A stretch of DNA of 33,398 nucleotides from an uncultured Oscillospiraceae bacterium (GCA_934589065.1 CAKTNN010000024.1:1-33398), one strand, 5' to 3'; shown: positions 23,989 to 32,542, counted from the stretch's first letter. Numbers and translations: made by a program. Notes: generated from the letters alone by a model not told the origin.

Positions 23989-25275
23989 ATGAAGAAGAAA
24001 TTTACCCTCACGGCACTGGAAAAAGCCTGGATTGGCTACGATATCGGCAACTCTGCCTTTATCCTGCTGGTATCCACCCTGATTCCCATTTATTTTAACG
24101 CTCTGGCAACCGCCGGCGGCCTAGACGAAAGCGCGTATTTGGCCTTCTGGGGCTATGCGGGCTCTATTTCCACTCTGCTGGTTGCCCTGATCGGCCCGAT
24201 CTGCGGCACGCTGGCAGACCGAAAGGGCTACAAAAAGCCCATTTTCCTGGTGTGCCTGCTGGTGGGAGCCATTGGCTGTGCGCTCCTGGGGGCTGCCTGG
24301 TCCTGGCTGCCCTTCCTGGGCATCTATGTTTTGGCCAAGGTGGGCTATTCCTCCAGCCTGGTGTTTTACGATGCCATGCTGCCGGAGGTCACCACCGACG
24401 AACGGATGGACAACGTATCCTCCCTGGGCTATGCATACGGCTATATTGGCTCGGTCATCCCCTTTATTTTCTGCCTGATTTTGGTGCTGGCAGGTGGCGC
24501 GGTGGGCATTTCCATGACCACCGGAATGGTTCTTTCCTTCCTGATTATCGCTGCCTGGTGGCTGCTGTTTACCCTGCCGCTGCTGAGGCGCTACCGGCAG
24601 ACCGCTTACGTTCCCGTTACTGCCCATCCCATCCGGGATACCTTCTCCCAACTGGGGAGAACCTTCCGGGAGGCCAGGGGACAAAAGCACATCTTCTTGT
24701 ACTTACTCGCCTTTTTCTTCTTCATCGACGGCGTTTACACCATTATTGATATGGCTACCGCCTACGGAACCGCCCTGGGCCTGGGCAGTACGGGGCTGCT
24801 TCTGGCCCTGCTGCTGACCCAGTTTGTGGCCTTCCCCTTTGCCATCCTCTTTGGCCGCCTCTCCGCTACCCAGGATACCGGCAAGCTCATTAAGCTGTGC
24901 ATCCTGTGCTATACCGGCATCACCCTCTTTGCGGTGTTCCTGAAAAGCCAGTGGCAGTTCTGGGTGCTGGCTGTGCTGGTGGGAATGTTCCAGGGGGGCG
25001 TTCAGGCTCTGAGCCGCTCCTATCTGGGCAAGATCATCCCGCCGGAGCGCAGCGGAGAATACTACGGCCTGATGGATATCTGCGGCAAGGGGGCTTCCTT
25101 CCTGGGCACCACTCTGATTGCGGTGATCAGCCAGCTTACCGCCGGGACGGTTATCCACATTTTCGGTGTGGAGCTGCAAAACGAAAGCATCGCCGTGGGA
25201 ACATTGGTGATTCTCTTTGCCATCGGGTATGTGCTCTTCTGCAAGGCAGACAAGCTGAACAAAGCCAGACAGTAA
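23989..25275 (+). CDS. MFS transporter of the UMF1 (Atg22-like) family
   Basis: This 428-residue integral membrane protein has about 12 hydrophobic segments. The opening W-I-G-Y-D-I-G-N-S-A-F and S-T-L-I-P-I-Y-F-N are hallmarks of the UMF1 family, and the loop G-T-L-A-D-R-K-G-Y-K-K after helix 2 is the MFS motif A. Substrates are not established; amino acid or peptide efflux has been suggested for the fungal relative. The ATG at 23989 is preferred (AAAGGA just ahead); the ATG at 23971 overlaps the upstream stop and would add six residues. Confidence 0.87.
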   Translation: MKKKFTLTALEKAWIGYDIGNSAFILLVSTLIPIYFNALATAGGLDESAYLAFWGYAGSISTLLVALIGPICGTLADRKGYKKPIFLVCLLVGAIGCALLGAAWSWLPFLGIYVLAKVGYSSSLVFYDAMLPEVTTDERMDNVSSLGYAYGYIGSVIPFIFCLILVLAGGAVGISMTTGMVLSFLIIAAWWLLFTLPLLRRYRQTAYVPVTAHPIRDTFSQLGRTFREARGQKHIFLYLLAFFFFIDGVYTIIDMATAYGTALGLGSTGLLLALLLTQFVAFPFAILFGRLSATQDTGKLIKLCILCYTGITLFAVFLKSQWQFWVLAVLVGMFQGGVQALSRSYLGKIIPPERSGEYYGLMDICGKGASFLGTTLIAVISQLTAGTVIHIFGVELQNESIAVGTLVILFAIGYVLFCKADKLNKARQ

Positions 25276-25292
25276 GTATAAAAAAGTAAAAG

Positions 25293-25340
25293 AAAATCCC
25301 CCCGTTGGGAGCCATGCGCGCCCAATGAGGGGATTTTTTA
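25293..25340. terminator. Bidirectional terminator between UMF1 transporter and hydrogenase
   Basis: AAAATCCCC pairs with GGGGATTTT; an inner GTTGGG/CCCAAT stem extends the hairpin. T-runs occur on both sides, serving the two convergent genes. Confidence 0.85.
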
Positions 25341-25344
25341 CGGG

Positions 25345-26850
25345 TTAATCCAGCTTTTCAGCCATCTCGGCGTACTGGGATTCCAGGGGGTTCTTTTTGG
25401 TAGCCAGCTTCATGGAAGCTTCTACGGCCTTGGTTGCCTCCGGAATGGGCAGGATGGTTCCGGCACCGGCAATGCAGCCGCCGGGGCAGGCCATGCCCTC
25501 CAGCAGGTAGCCATTGTATTTGCCGACCTTTGCCATATTCATGAGCTTGCGGCACTCCCGCAGGCCCTGGGCATTGGCAACCTTAATATCCATATCCGGG
25601 TGGGTTTCGTGCACCACTTCCACCACGGCCCGGGCAACGCCGCCGGCAACGGCAAAGCCGCGGCCTGCCGCAGTGCCCTCGTCGGGAGTTTCCACCTCGG
25701 GAAGCTCTTCAAAGTTTACTTCCTTGGCTTCAAACAAACCCATCAGCTCTTCAAAGGTCAGCACAAAGTCCACATCGGAGCGGATGTTCTCCCGGATTGC
25801 CTCCAGCTTCTTTGCGGCGCAAGGGCCTACAAAGACGATTTTGGCGTTGGGGTGCTCCTTCTTGACCATCCGGGCGGTGTACACCATGGGGGTCAGGGTC
25901 ATGGAGATGTTCTTTGCCTGGGCGGGGAACAGCTTGTGCACCATGGCGTGCCAGGCGGGGCAGCAGGAGGTAGCCATATAGGGCTGCCCTGCAGGAACTT
26001 TTTCCACAAAGTCTCTGGCCTCTTCCACGGTGCAGATATCAGCGCCCACGGCGACCTCGATCATATCCTTAAAGCCCAGAGCCTGTACGGCGGCGCGGAA
26101 CTTGGCAACGGTCACATCCTTGCCAAACTGACGGGCAAAGGCAGGGGCGGCGATGGCATACACCTCGTCTCCCTCTACAATGGAGCGCACCACCTGGTAA
26201 ATCTGGCCCTTGTCCACAATGGCACCGAAGGGGCAGGAAACCAGGCACTGACCGCAGGAAACGCACTTGTCCTGATTGATAATGGCCTTGCCGTTTTCGT
26301 CCGCGCCGATGGCATCCATGCCGCAGGCGGCCTGGCAGGGGCGCTCCATGTGGATGATGGCATTGTAGGAGCAGGCCTGGGCACACTTGCCGCACTTGAT
26401 GCACTTGCTGGAATCGATGTGACTCTTGCCGTTGACGAAGCTGATGGCATCTCTGGGGCAGACCTGCTGGCAGGAGGCAGCCAGACAGTTCTGGCAGTTC
26501 TCCGTCACCTTGTACTGGTTGGTGGGGCAGGCGTGGCAGGCGTAGGGAATGATGTTGATCAGCGGGGGCTCGTAATACTGCTGTGCAATGGCGGCATGGT
26601 CCATACCCTCGGTCATCAGACTGCGGGTCTGGACGGAACGGACGGACAGACCCATTGCCAGACGCACACGCTCGCCGGCAATGGCCCGCTCCAGGAATAC
26701 GGACTCCCGGTGCAGGGGCTGGTCGCCGGGGACAATGATGTAGGGCAGATCCTCTGCCTTGGTGTAGTCGTCACCGGAATAGGCCATGCGGGCGACCTCG
26801 GTAAAGACCTTCTTGCGGATGTCGGTAATCAGGGACGGGATACCTCTCAT
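25345..26850 (-). CDS. [FeFe] hydrogenase, group B-like monomer
   Basis: This is a 501-residue cytoplasmic iron-only hydrogenase. The N-terminal region has cysteines at 105, 108, 119, 122, 127 and 131, then ferredoxin sets C150-x2-C-x2-C-x3-C160 and C196-x2-C-x2-C-x3-C206 with C172/C176 between. H-cluster signatures are T-S-C296-C-P-A-W, V-G-P-C344-A-A-K-K and M-A-C455-P-G-G-C459. The extra N-terminal cysteines and the M-A-C-P-G-G-C ending fit the group B class, whose physiological role is not settled; group A enzymes read differently at these points. The ATG at 26850 has GGAGGAG upstream; a 130-codon extension would cover the promoter and the divergent gene. No HydB/HydC partners lie beside it, so it probably uses ferredoxin. 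Confidence 0.9.
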   Translation of the reverse strand: MRGIPSLITDIRKKVFTEVARMAYSGDDYTKAEDLPYIIVPGDQPLHRESVFLERAIAGERVRLAMGLSVRSVQTRSLMTEGMDHAAIAQQYYEPPLINIIPYACHACPTNQYKVTENCQNCLAASCQQVCPRDAISFVNGKSHIDSSKCIKCGKCAQACSYNAIIHMERPCQAACGMDAIGADENGKAIINQDKCVSCGQCLVSCPFGAIVDKGQIYQVVRSIVEGDEVYAIAAPAFARQFGKDVTVAKFRAAVQALGFKDMIEVAVGADICTVEEARDFVEKVPAGQPYMATSCCPAWHAMVHKLFPAQAKNISMTLTPMVYTARMVKKEHPNAKIVFVGPCAAKKLEAIRENIRSDVDFVLTFEELMGLFEAKEVNFEELPEVETPDEGTAAGRGFAVAGGVARAVVEVVHETHPDMDIKVANAQGLRECRKLMNMAKVGKYNGYLLEGMACPGGCIAGAGTILPIPEATKAVEASMKLATKKNPLESQYAEMAEKLD

Positions 26851-26905
26851 ATACGCTCCTCCAAAAAAATCAGATTCTTTGCTTCTGGCGGTATTTTTCC
26901 CTTTT

Positions 26906-26934
26906 ATTATAGCAACTGCGCCTATATTCTTCAA
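26906..26934 (-). promoter_or_regulatory. Promoter of the [FeFe] hydrogenase gene
   Basis: On the minus strand TTGAAG (26934-26929), a 17-base spacer and a perfect TATAAT (26911-26906). The divergent carboxypeptidase gene has an AT-rich upstream region (26950-26980) in which no single plus-strand promoter stands out. Confidence 0.75.
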
Positions 26935-27028
26935 GATTCTGCCCCATATTAATTTTATTATAGAATTATTAGCATAGTCCTTTAGGGGGTGCATAGGCTG
27001 TAGGGAAAACGCCATGGAGGGGATGCGG

Positions 27029-28183
27029 ATGAAACGGGTTTGGGCATTGTTCAGTGTCCTGGTTTTGCTGGGCACACTGGTGCTGGGGGTTGGAGCAGAG
27101 GGCTTGGATGTACCGGCAAAAAGCGCGCTGCTGATGGATGTGGCAACCGGAACCGTCCTGTACGAAAAAAACGCCCACGAAGCCCTTCCTCCTGCCAGCG
27201 TTACCAAAATCATGACCATGCTGCTGATTATGGAGGCCATAGACTCCGGCGCCCTTGGCTATGACGATATTGTCACCGCTTCGGAGGCTGCCGCCGCCAA
27301 GGGGGGAAGCCAGGTGTTTTTGAAGGCTGGGGAGCAGATGACCGTTTCCGAAATGCTCAAATCCATTGCCGTTTCCTCCGCCAACGACTGCGCCTGTGCC
27401 ATGGCAGAGCACCTATCCGGCAGCGAAAGTGCCTTTGTGGAGCAGATGAACCGGCGCGCCCAGGAATTGGGGATGAGGGATACCCATTTTGTCAACTGCA
27501 CCGGCCTGGATGACGGCCCGGATGCCGCCAGTCACCGTACCAGTGCCCACGATATTGCCGTGATGTCCCGGGAGCTGCTGGCCCGCCATCCGGATATCAC
27601 CAAGTATACCACAATCTGGATGGATACCATCCGTGGCGGTGCCTTCGGCCTCTCCAATACCAATAAGCTGATCCGGTTTTACCCCGGTGCTACGGGGCTG
27701 AAAACCGGTTTTACCTCCACGGCGGGCTACTGCCTCAGTGCCACCGCCCGGCGGGAGGAGCTGGAACTGATTGCCGTGGTTATGGGCTGCGAAAGTGCCA
27801 AAATCCGCAACGCCGCCTGTAAGTCCATGCTGGACTACGGCTTTGCAGGCTACTGCCTGGTATCCCCCAGTCTGGAGGATGCCCCCCAGGTTCCCGTCCG
27901 GCTGGGAAGCAAAGCCTTCGTTTCTTTAAAGCTGGATGGGCAGGGGCAGCTTTTGGTTCCCAAGGCAAAGCGCTCCGGTATTGCCACAAATATCCGGCTG
28001 GAGCCGGAGGTCACCGCCCCGGTGGAAGCGGGAAAGCAGCTGGGGAGCCTGACCGTCACCAGCGGGGATGAGGTGCTCCTGGAAGCCCCGCTGGTGGCTG
28101 CCGAGCCCGTCCCCCGGCTGAGCCTGGGCGGGATTTATCTGCAAATTCTCCGCCGGGCCGCTATGGCAAGGGATAAGGGATGA
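27029..28183 (+). CDS. D-alanyl-D-alanine carboxypeptidase (DacF-like, peptidase S11)
   Basis: This 384-residue penicillin-binding protein 5 type enzyme trims the terminal D-Ala from peptidoglycan stem peptides. A signal peptide covers about residues 1-23 (cleavage near G-V-G-A). The active-site motifs are S57-x-x-K60 (S-V-T-K), S117-A-N119 and K225-T-G. A C-terminal beta-rich domain (about 285-360) and a terminal amphipathic segment would tether it to the membrane. The ATG at 27029 is 8 bases after GGAGG; two upstream ATGs lie on or before that site. It is transcribed alone and ends at a very strong terminator. Confidence 0.94.
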   Translation: MKRVWALFSVLVLLGTLVLGVGAEGLDVPAKSALLMDVATGTVLYEKNAHEALPPASVTKIMTMLLIMEAIDSGALGYDDIVTASEAAAAKGGSQVFLKAGEQMTVSEMLKSIAVSSANDCACAMAEHLSGSESAFVEQMNRRAQELGMRDTHFVNCTGLDDGPDAASHRTSAHDIAVMSRELLARHPDITKYTTIWMDTIRGGAFGLSNTNKLIRFYPGATGLKTGFTSTAGYCLSATARREELELIAVVMGCESAKIRNAACKSMLDYGFAGYCLVSPSLEDAPQVPVRLGSKAFVSLKLDGQGQLLVPKAKRSGIATNIRLEPEVTAPVEAGKQLGSLTVTSGDEVLLEAPLVAAEPVPRLSLGGIYLQILRRAAMARDKG

Positions 28184-28192
28184 AGTATAAAG

Positions 28193-28241
28193 AAAACCGG
28201 CAATCCGGGGCGGTGCGCACTGCCCCGGATTGCCGGTTTTT
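28193..28241. terminator. Bidirectional terminator between carboxypeptidase and sortase genes
   Basis: A 19-bp perfect stem (AAAACCGGCAATCCGGGGC with its complement) closes a 10-base loop and is flanked by T-runs on both strands. It is the most stable hairpin in the window. Confidence 0.95.
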
Positions 28242-28267
28242 CTGCTTGCAACAGTCTCCTGAAAAAA

Positions 28268-29041
28268 TCACGCCAATTCTTCCAGCCTGCCCACAACGAT
28301 GTACCTGGCATCGTCATATTCGTAGGTGCAGGTGGATAAGGTAACATAACTGGAATCCGCATCCAATTCTGCCCCGCTCTGAAAGGGGGAATATCGCATT
28401 CCGTTTTCCAGGAAAGCGTCCAGAGCGGCGTCATTGGGGTTTGGCATATAAATAAGACTGTCCGTATTTACCACCGCGCCGAAGAGCAAGCGGATGACAT
28501 AATTCTTGCCGGGAGTCAGATAGTAAATAACCGGGTGGGCATCATAGTACTCCTGATCCCGGTGATTTGCCAGGGAGGCAAACATGGAGCCGTCCTTCAT
28601 ATTGTGCCCGTAGAGAATGTAGTTGCGATCTTCTCCCGGCCCGGTATTCCGGTAGTCTGCAAATAGGGTCCCGCTGACAAGGCTTTCTCCATGCAGGCCC
28701 CGGTGCAGATAGTAATCGTTGTCCTTACCCTGAACCACGGGGTAATTGATGGGGGTATCCGGGCAGTAGAGCCAGCCCACAATATCCCCGTTTTCCGCCA
28801 TCAGCTGGGGAAAATCCACGGAAATGGGAAGGGGAGATGCCGCTTCCTCCGGGGAAGTCTCCTCCGTCTTACGCAGGTTGGGGGCTTGCGATTCCGGTTG
28901 GCTGGTGTAGCGCTGCTGCAAGCTAAGATAGCTGCGCTCTGCCTTCCGGTAGCCGGAGAGCATACCATAGATCTTCCAGCCGGAGTATCCAATGACCCCA
29001 ACCAAAAGCAGCCCCAGTACAATTTTCAGCCCTTTTTTCAT
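28268..29041 (-). CDS. srtB: Class B sortase
   Basis: This 257-residue membrane-anchored transpeptidase cuts a sorting signal and joins the protein to the cell wall. A single N-terminal transmembrane helix (about 7-27) precedes an extracellular linker and the catalytic domain. Catalytic residues are H146 (Y-G-H-N-M), C238 (T-L-S-T-C-T-Y) and R246 (D-A-R-Y-I-V-V-G-R). The Y-G-H-N-M motif and the helix-rich insert point to class B. The ATG at 29041 has GGGAG 7 bases upstream. No protein with an obvious sorting signal is encoded in the window, so the substrate lies elsewhere. Confidence 0.92.
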   Translation of the reverse strand: MKKGLKIVLGLLLVGVIGYSGWKIYGMLSGYRKAERSYLSLQQRYTSQPESQAPNLRKTEETSPEEAASPLPISVDFPQLMAENGDIVGWLYCPDTPINYPVVQGKDNDYYLHRGLHGESLVSGTLFADYRNTGPGEDRNYILYGHNMKDGSMFASLANHRDQEYYDAHPVIYYLTPGKNYVIRLLFGAVVNTDSLIYMPNPNDAALDAFLENGMRYSPFQSGAELDADSSYVTLSTCTYEYDDARYIVVGRLEELA

Positions 29042-29130
29042 AGCCTTGCTCCCATAATCATGCATTCCCCATTCGGTGAAACCGGATTTCGCTGCAACGT
29101 GATTTCATCCATCGCAGGTGGATTTCATTG

Positions 29131-29175
29131 AAAAGAAAACACCTTTTGTCTGCCGGACAAAAGGTGTTTTCTTTT
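29131..29175 (-). terminator. Terminator behind tRNA-Gly
   Basis: A perfect 20-bp stem, AAAAGAAAACACCTTTTGTC with its complement, closes a 5-base loop. On the minus strand it follows the tRNA 3' end by one base and ends in a T-rich arm. It is also T-rich on the plus strand. Confidence 0.85.
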
Positions 29176-29176
29176 C

Positions 29177-29250
29177 TGGAGCAGGGTACGGGAATCGAAC
29201 CCGCCTCTGTGGCTTGGGAAGCGACCATTCTACCGATGAACTAACCCTGC
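29177..29250 (-). tRNA. tRNA-Gly (anticodon CCC)
   Basis: This 74-base tRNA includes an encoded CCA. The acceptor GCAGGGT pairs with ACCCTGC and the discriminator base is U. The D arm is GTTC/GAAT and the T arm has GGTTCGATTCC. The 7-base anticodon loop TTCCCAA gives anticodon CCC, reading GGG. The anticodon stem GTCGC/GCCAC has a C-C mismatch at its third pair. The other stems are intact, so it is probably functional. Confidence 0.93.
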
Positions 29251-29259
29251 GTTGCCGCT

Positions 29260-29288
29260 ATTATAGCAGAAACAAAAGCCAATTTCAA
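29260..29288 (-). promoter_or_regulatory. Promoter of tRNA-Gly
   Basis: On the minus strand TTGAAA (29288-29283), a 17-base spacer and a perfect TATAAT (29265-29260). The start is only a few bases before the mature tRNA. Confidence 0.85.
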
Positions 29289-29332
29289 TACCTTTTTTGT
29301 CAGGGGAAATTCCGGCAAGTCAAAGTTCCCCA

Positions 29333-29360
29333 TTGAAAAAACAAAAGATTTTATTATAAT
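29333..29360 (+). promoter_or_regulatory. Promoter of the LRR-protein gene
   Basis: TTGAAA (29333-29338), a 16-base spacer and a perfect TATAAT (29355-29360), followed by a leader of about 30 bases with GGAGG. Confidence 0.75.
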
Positions 29361-29394
29361 AGTGTGCAGAGTCCGTTATTGGAGGAAACCAAAA

Positions 29395-31071
29395 TTGAAA
29401 AAGAAGAAAAATAGCCTGGTTACCGTGCTCGTGACCGTTGCCATCGTTGTTACGCTGGCTGCCGCCGGCCTGATTACCTTTATCGTATACCAGAATACCC
29501 ATATCTTTGTGGAGAACAAGGCCTATCCCATCAATGCCCAGAGCCTGGATCTGCGGGAGGAGGACATTTCCTTTGCCCACTTCGACAGCGTCCATTCCCA
29601 GCTGCCGGACTGCCAGATCCTTTGGAGCGTCCCCTTTCAGGGAGGGAAGGTTTCCAGCGATGCCACCCGCATCACCATAAAGAATCCCAGCAGTGATGAT
29701 ATCTGGCTTTTGCAGACCTATTTCCCTAACCTGAAGCTCATCGATGCCTCCGGCTGCGACAACTATACCGCCCTGGAGCAGCTCCAGGCGGCGCTGCCGG
29801 ATGTAGCTGTGGACTATACCGTTTCTTTGGGGGCATCCGTGGCACTGCCGGATGCCCAGGAGCTGAACCTTGACCCCGATACCTTCGACCTGGATACTCT
29901 GGAAGAAGGCCTGCTGTTCCTGCACCAGGTAAAAACGGTGCACCTGCGGAAAATGAACCTGAGCCTGGAGGATTTCCGGGCCATGCAGGAGGCCTTCCCG
30001 GATATTGAATTTTCCTATACCGTGGATATTCTGGGCCAGGAAATGCCCAGCGATACCCAGGAGCTGGATTTGTCCGAAATGACCGAGGCCGACCTGGATG
30101 CTGTAAGCGCCAACCTTTCCCTGCTGCCGGAACTGCAAACCGTGGAGCTCTGCGGCAGCGACGGAACCTCCAAGCTTTCCGAGGAGCAGGCAAAAACCAT
30201 CATTGCTTCCGCCCCGGAGGTAGTATTCCACTATGCCTTTGATTTCTTTGGAGAAACCCTCTCCACGGATATGGAGGAAGTGGTGCTGAAAAATAAGAGC
30301 ATCGGTGACAGCGGGGAAGCGGAAGTGCGCGCGGCCCTGGATCTGCTCTCCAACTGCAAGCGTTTTGTGCTGGAAAACTGCGGCCTGAGCAACGAGGTGC
30401 TGGCAAAAATCCGGGATGACTACCGGGACCGCACCAAGGTGGTCTGGCGGGTTTCCTTCGGCAAGGGCACGACCATGACCGATGCAGAGGTCATACGGGC
30501 GGTGTACGACCTGTATGACAGCAACTGCACAAATCTTGTCTACTGCGAGGATGCCCGGTACGCAGACTTTGGTCACAACGAATATCTGGACGACTGGTCT
30601 TTCCTGACGGGTATGAAGAGCCTGGAGGTGCTGATTGTTTCCGGTTCTCCCATCAAGGATTTAACCCCCTTGGAAAACTGCAAGAATCTGCGGGTGCTGG
30701 AGCTGTCCAACTGCGGCTATATTACGGACTTGACCCCTCTGGCAAGCTGTGACAGCCTGGAAATGCTGAATATCAGCTATACCAAAGCCACCACCGGCCT
30801 GACCGCTCTGGAAAATCTGAACATCACCCACCTGACCGCCGTAGGCGGCGTGTGGAGCAAGATTTCCCAGGAGGATAAGGACAGCTTCCAGCAGGCCCAC
30901 CCCGACTGCTGGATCGTCACCGCCGGCGGTCAGGAATACGGCGTAGGCTGGCGGTACGAGGATAAGGAAACCAAGATGGACTGGTACAAGGATGCCGCCG
31001 CTGCCTTCCGCTACCCCAGCCCTCCCAACCACGTGGGCTGGTATCTGGAGAAAACCGAAGAGGATAACTAA
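29395..31071 (+). CDS. Membrane-anchored repeat protein with C-terminal leucine-rich repeats
   Basis: This 558-residue protein has a Lys-rich start and one transmembrane helix (about 8-32); the rest should be extracellular. Five diverged copies of a 65-72 residue unit begin near 70, 134, 201, 273 and 343. Each opens with a pattern like P-D-x-x-[hydrophobic]-x-[Y/W]-x-V-x-[F/L] and continues to a hydrophobic x-L-x-L strand. Residues about 400-480 are ordinary leucine-rich repeats of the internalin kind (L-x-x-L-x-L-S-x-C-x-x-I-T-D-L-T-P-L). There is no sorting signal, so the N-terminal helix is the anchor. The start is a TTG with GGAGG 9 bases upstream. The function is unknown; surface binding is a guess. 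Confidence 0.82.
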   Translation: MKKKKNSLVTVLVTVAIVVTLAAAGLITFIVYQNTHIFVENKAYPINAQSLDLREEDISFAHFDSVHSQLPDCQILWSVPFQGGKVSSDATRITIKNPSSDDIWLLQTYFPNLKLIDASGCDNYTALEQLQAALPDVAVDYTVSLGASVALPDAQELNLDPDTFDLDTLEEGLLFLHQVKTVHLRKMNLSLEDFRAMQEAFPDIEFSYTVDILGQEMPSDTQELDLSEMTEADLDAVSANLSLLPELQTVELCGSDGTSKLSEEQAKTIIASAPEVVFHYAFDFFGETLSTDMEEVVLKNKSIGDSGEAEVRAALDLLSNCKRFVLENCGLSNEVLAKIRDDYRDRTKVVWRVSFGKGTTMTDAEVIRAVYDLYDSNCTNLVYCEDARYADFGHNEYLDDWSFLTGMKSLEVLIVSGSPIKDLTPLENCKNLRVLELSNCGYITDLTPLASCDSLEMLNISYTKATTGLTALENLNITHLTAVGGVWSKISQEDKDSFQQAHPDCWIVTAGGQEYGVGWRYEDKETKMDWYKDAAAAFRYPSPPNHVGWYLEKTEEDN

Positions 31072-31078
31072 GAACCTT

Positions 31079-31120
31079 CCCCCTGGGAATGTGCATATCA
31101 TGCATAATCCCAGGGGTTTT
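31079..31120 (+). terminator. Terminator of the LRR-protein gene
   Basis: CCCCTGGGA pairs perfectly with TCCCAGGGG; an inner TGCAT/ATGCA stem extends it, and TTTT follows. It lies 8 bases after the stop codon. Confidence 0.85.
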
Positions 31121-31146
31121 CCTTCGGAATCTGTGGATACTGCCCA

Positions 31147-31175
31147 TTGAAATTTTGGCTTTTCCAGAGTATGAT
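31147..31175 (+). promoter_or_regulatory. Promoter of the aminotransferase gene
   Basis: TTGAAA (31147-31152), a 17-base spacer and TATGAT (31170-31175). The predicted start near 31182 leaves no leader for the ATG at 31184 and supports the start at 31238. Confidence 0.7.
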
Positions 31176-31237
31176 ATGGATGAATGCAAGTTATGAAGAG
31201 AAAACTTGCAAATTACATCATTCACCCGGAGGTAGCT

Positions 31238-32539
31238 ATGAAACCCTATTCCGAAATGACCCGTGAAGAACTGCTGGCACTGAAGGAAGAGCTGAAGGCG
31301 CAGTACACGGAGTACCAGAAACGCAAGCTGACGCTGAATATGGCCCGGGGCAAGCCCGGTCTGGATCAGCTGAATCTTTCCATGGGCATGATGGACGTGC
31401 TGAACAGCGAAAGTGACCTGACCTGCGAGGACGGCACCGACTGCCGGAACTACGGCGTGCTGGATGGCATTGAGGAAGCCAAGGAGCTGATGGCGGACAT
31501 GATGGAGGTTCGCCCCGACCAGGTGATTATCTACGGAAATTCCAGCCTGAATGTGATGTTTGATACCGTGGCCCGCTCCATGATCAGCGGCGTTATGGGC
31601 AGCACCCCCTGGTGCAAGCTGGATAAGGTCAAGTTCCTCTGCCCCGTGCCGGGCTACGACCGGCATTTTGCCATTACGGAGTACTTTGGCATTGAGATGA
31701 TCAATGTTCCCATGCTGCCCACCGGCCCGGATATGGACATGGTGGAGGAGCTGGTTTCCTCCGACGCTTCCATTAAAGGTATCTGGTGCGTGCCCAAATA
31801 CTCCAATCCCCAGGGCATTTCCTATTCCGACGAAACCGTCCGGCGGTTTGCCCGTCTGAAACCCGCCGCTGTGGATTTCCGAATTTACTGGGACAATGCC
31901 TATACCATTCACCACCTGTATGACCACGATCAGGATCACCTGATTGAGATCCTGGCAGAGTGCAAGCGGGCAGGGAACCCGGATCTGGCCTATAAGTTCG
32001 CTTCCACCTCTAAGATCAGCTTCCCCGGCTCCGGCATCTCCGCCCTGGCGGCCTCCCAGAATAACCTGGTGGATATCCGGGCCCAGATGAAGGTGCAGAC
32101 CATCGGTCACGATAAGGTCAATCAGCTGCGCCATGTGCGCTTCTTTGGGAATATCCACGGCATGGTGGAGCATATGCGGCTCCATGCCAATATCCTGCGG
32201 CCCAAGTTTGAAATCGTTCGCAATACCCTGGAAAGTGAGTTGGGGGGCCTGGGCATCGGCACCTGGACAAATCCCAAGGGCGGCTACTTCGTTTCCTTTG
32301 AATCCCTGGATGGCTGCGCCAAGGAGATCGTCTCCCGATGCAAGAAGGCAGGCCTGGTGCTCACCAATGCCGGCGCTACCTATCCCTACGGCAAGGATCC
32401 CCACGACAGCAACATCCGAATTGCTCCTTCCTTCCCCTCCTGTGAGGATTTGCAGCTGGCAATGAATGTGTTTACCTGCGTGGTAAAGCTGGTCAGCGTT
32501 AAAAAATACCTGGCGGAAATGGACGCCCAGGTGCAGTGA
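31238..32539 (+). CDS. Aspartate aminotransferase of the AspT/MocR-like subgroup
   Basis: This 433-residue fold-type I PLP enzyme belongs to the family first described as MocR-type aminotransferase and later shown to be an aspartate aminotransferase in Corynebacterium. N-M-A-R-G-K-P-G (34-41), Y-S-N190-P-Q-G, D219 (Y-W-D-N-A-Y), the PLP lysine K259 (S-T-S-K-I-S-F-P-G) and the substrate arginine in N-I-R-I-A-P near the C-terminus are visible. It has no DNA-binding domain. GGAGGT precedes the ATG at 31238. It probably links aspartate and oxaloacetate in amino-acid metabolism. It is monocistronic. Confidence 0.9.
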   Translation: MKPYSEMTREELLALKEELKAQYTEYQKRKLTLNMARGKPGLDQLNLSMGMMDVLNSESDLTCEDGTDCRNYGVLDGIEEAKELMADMMEVRPDQVIIYGNSSLNVMFDTVARSMISGVMGSTPWCKLDKVKFLCPVPGYDRHFAITEYFGIEMINVPMLPTGPDMDMVEELVSSDASIKGIWCVPKYSNPQGISYSDETVRRFARLKPAAVDFRIYWDNAYTIHHLYDHDQDHLIEILAECKRAGNPDLAYKFASTSKISFPGSGISALAASQNNLVDIRAQMKVQTIGHDKVNQLRHVRFFGNIHGMVEHMRLHANILRPKFEIVRNTLESELGGLGIGTWTNPKGGYFVSFESLDGCAKEIVSRCKKAGLVLTNAGATYPYGKDPHDSNIRIAPSFPSCEDLQLAMNVFTCVVKLVSVKKYLAEMDAQVQ

Positions 32540-32542
32540 TAG

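Noticed and set aside
25600..26952. 450-codon open frame opposite the hydrogenase
   Set aside because: It is antisense to the H-cluster and ferredoxin motifs, with Gly/His-rich composition, and is a shadow.
26851..27240. 130-codon N-terminal extension of the hydrogenase
   Set aside because: It would cover the TTGAAG-17-TATAAT promoter and overlap the start of the divergent carboxypeptidase gene; GGAGGAG supports the ATG at 26850.
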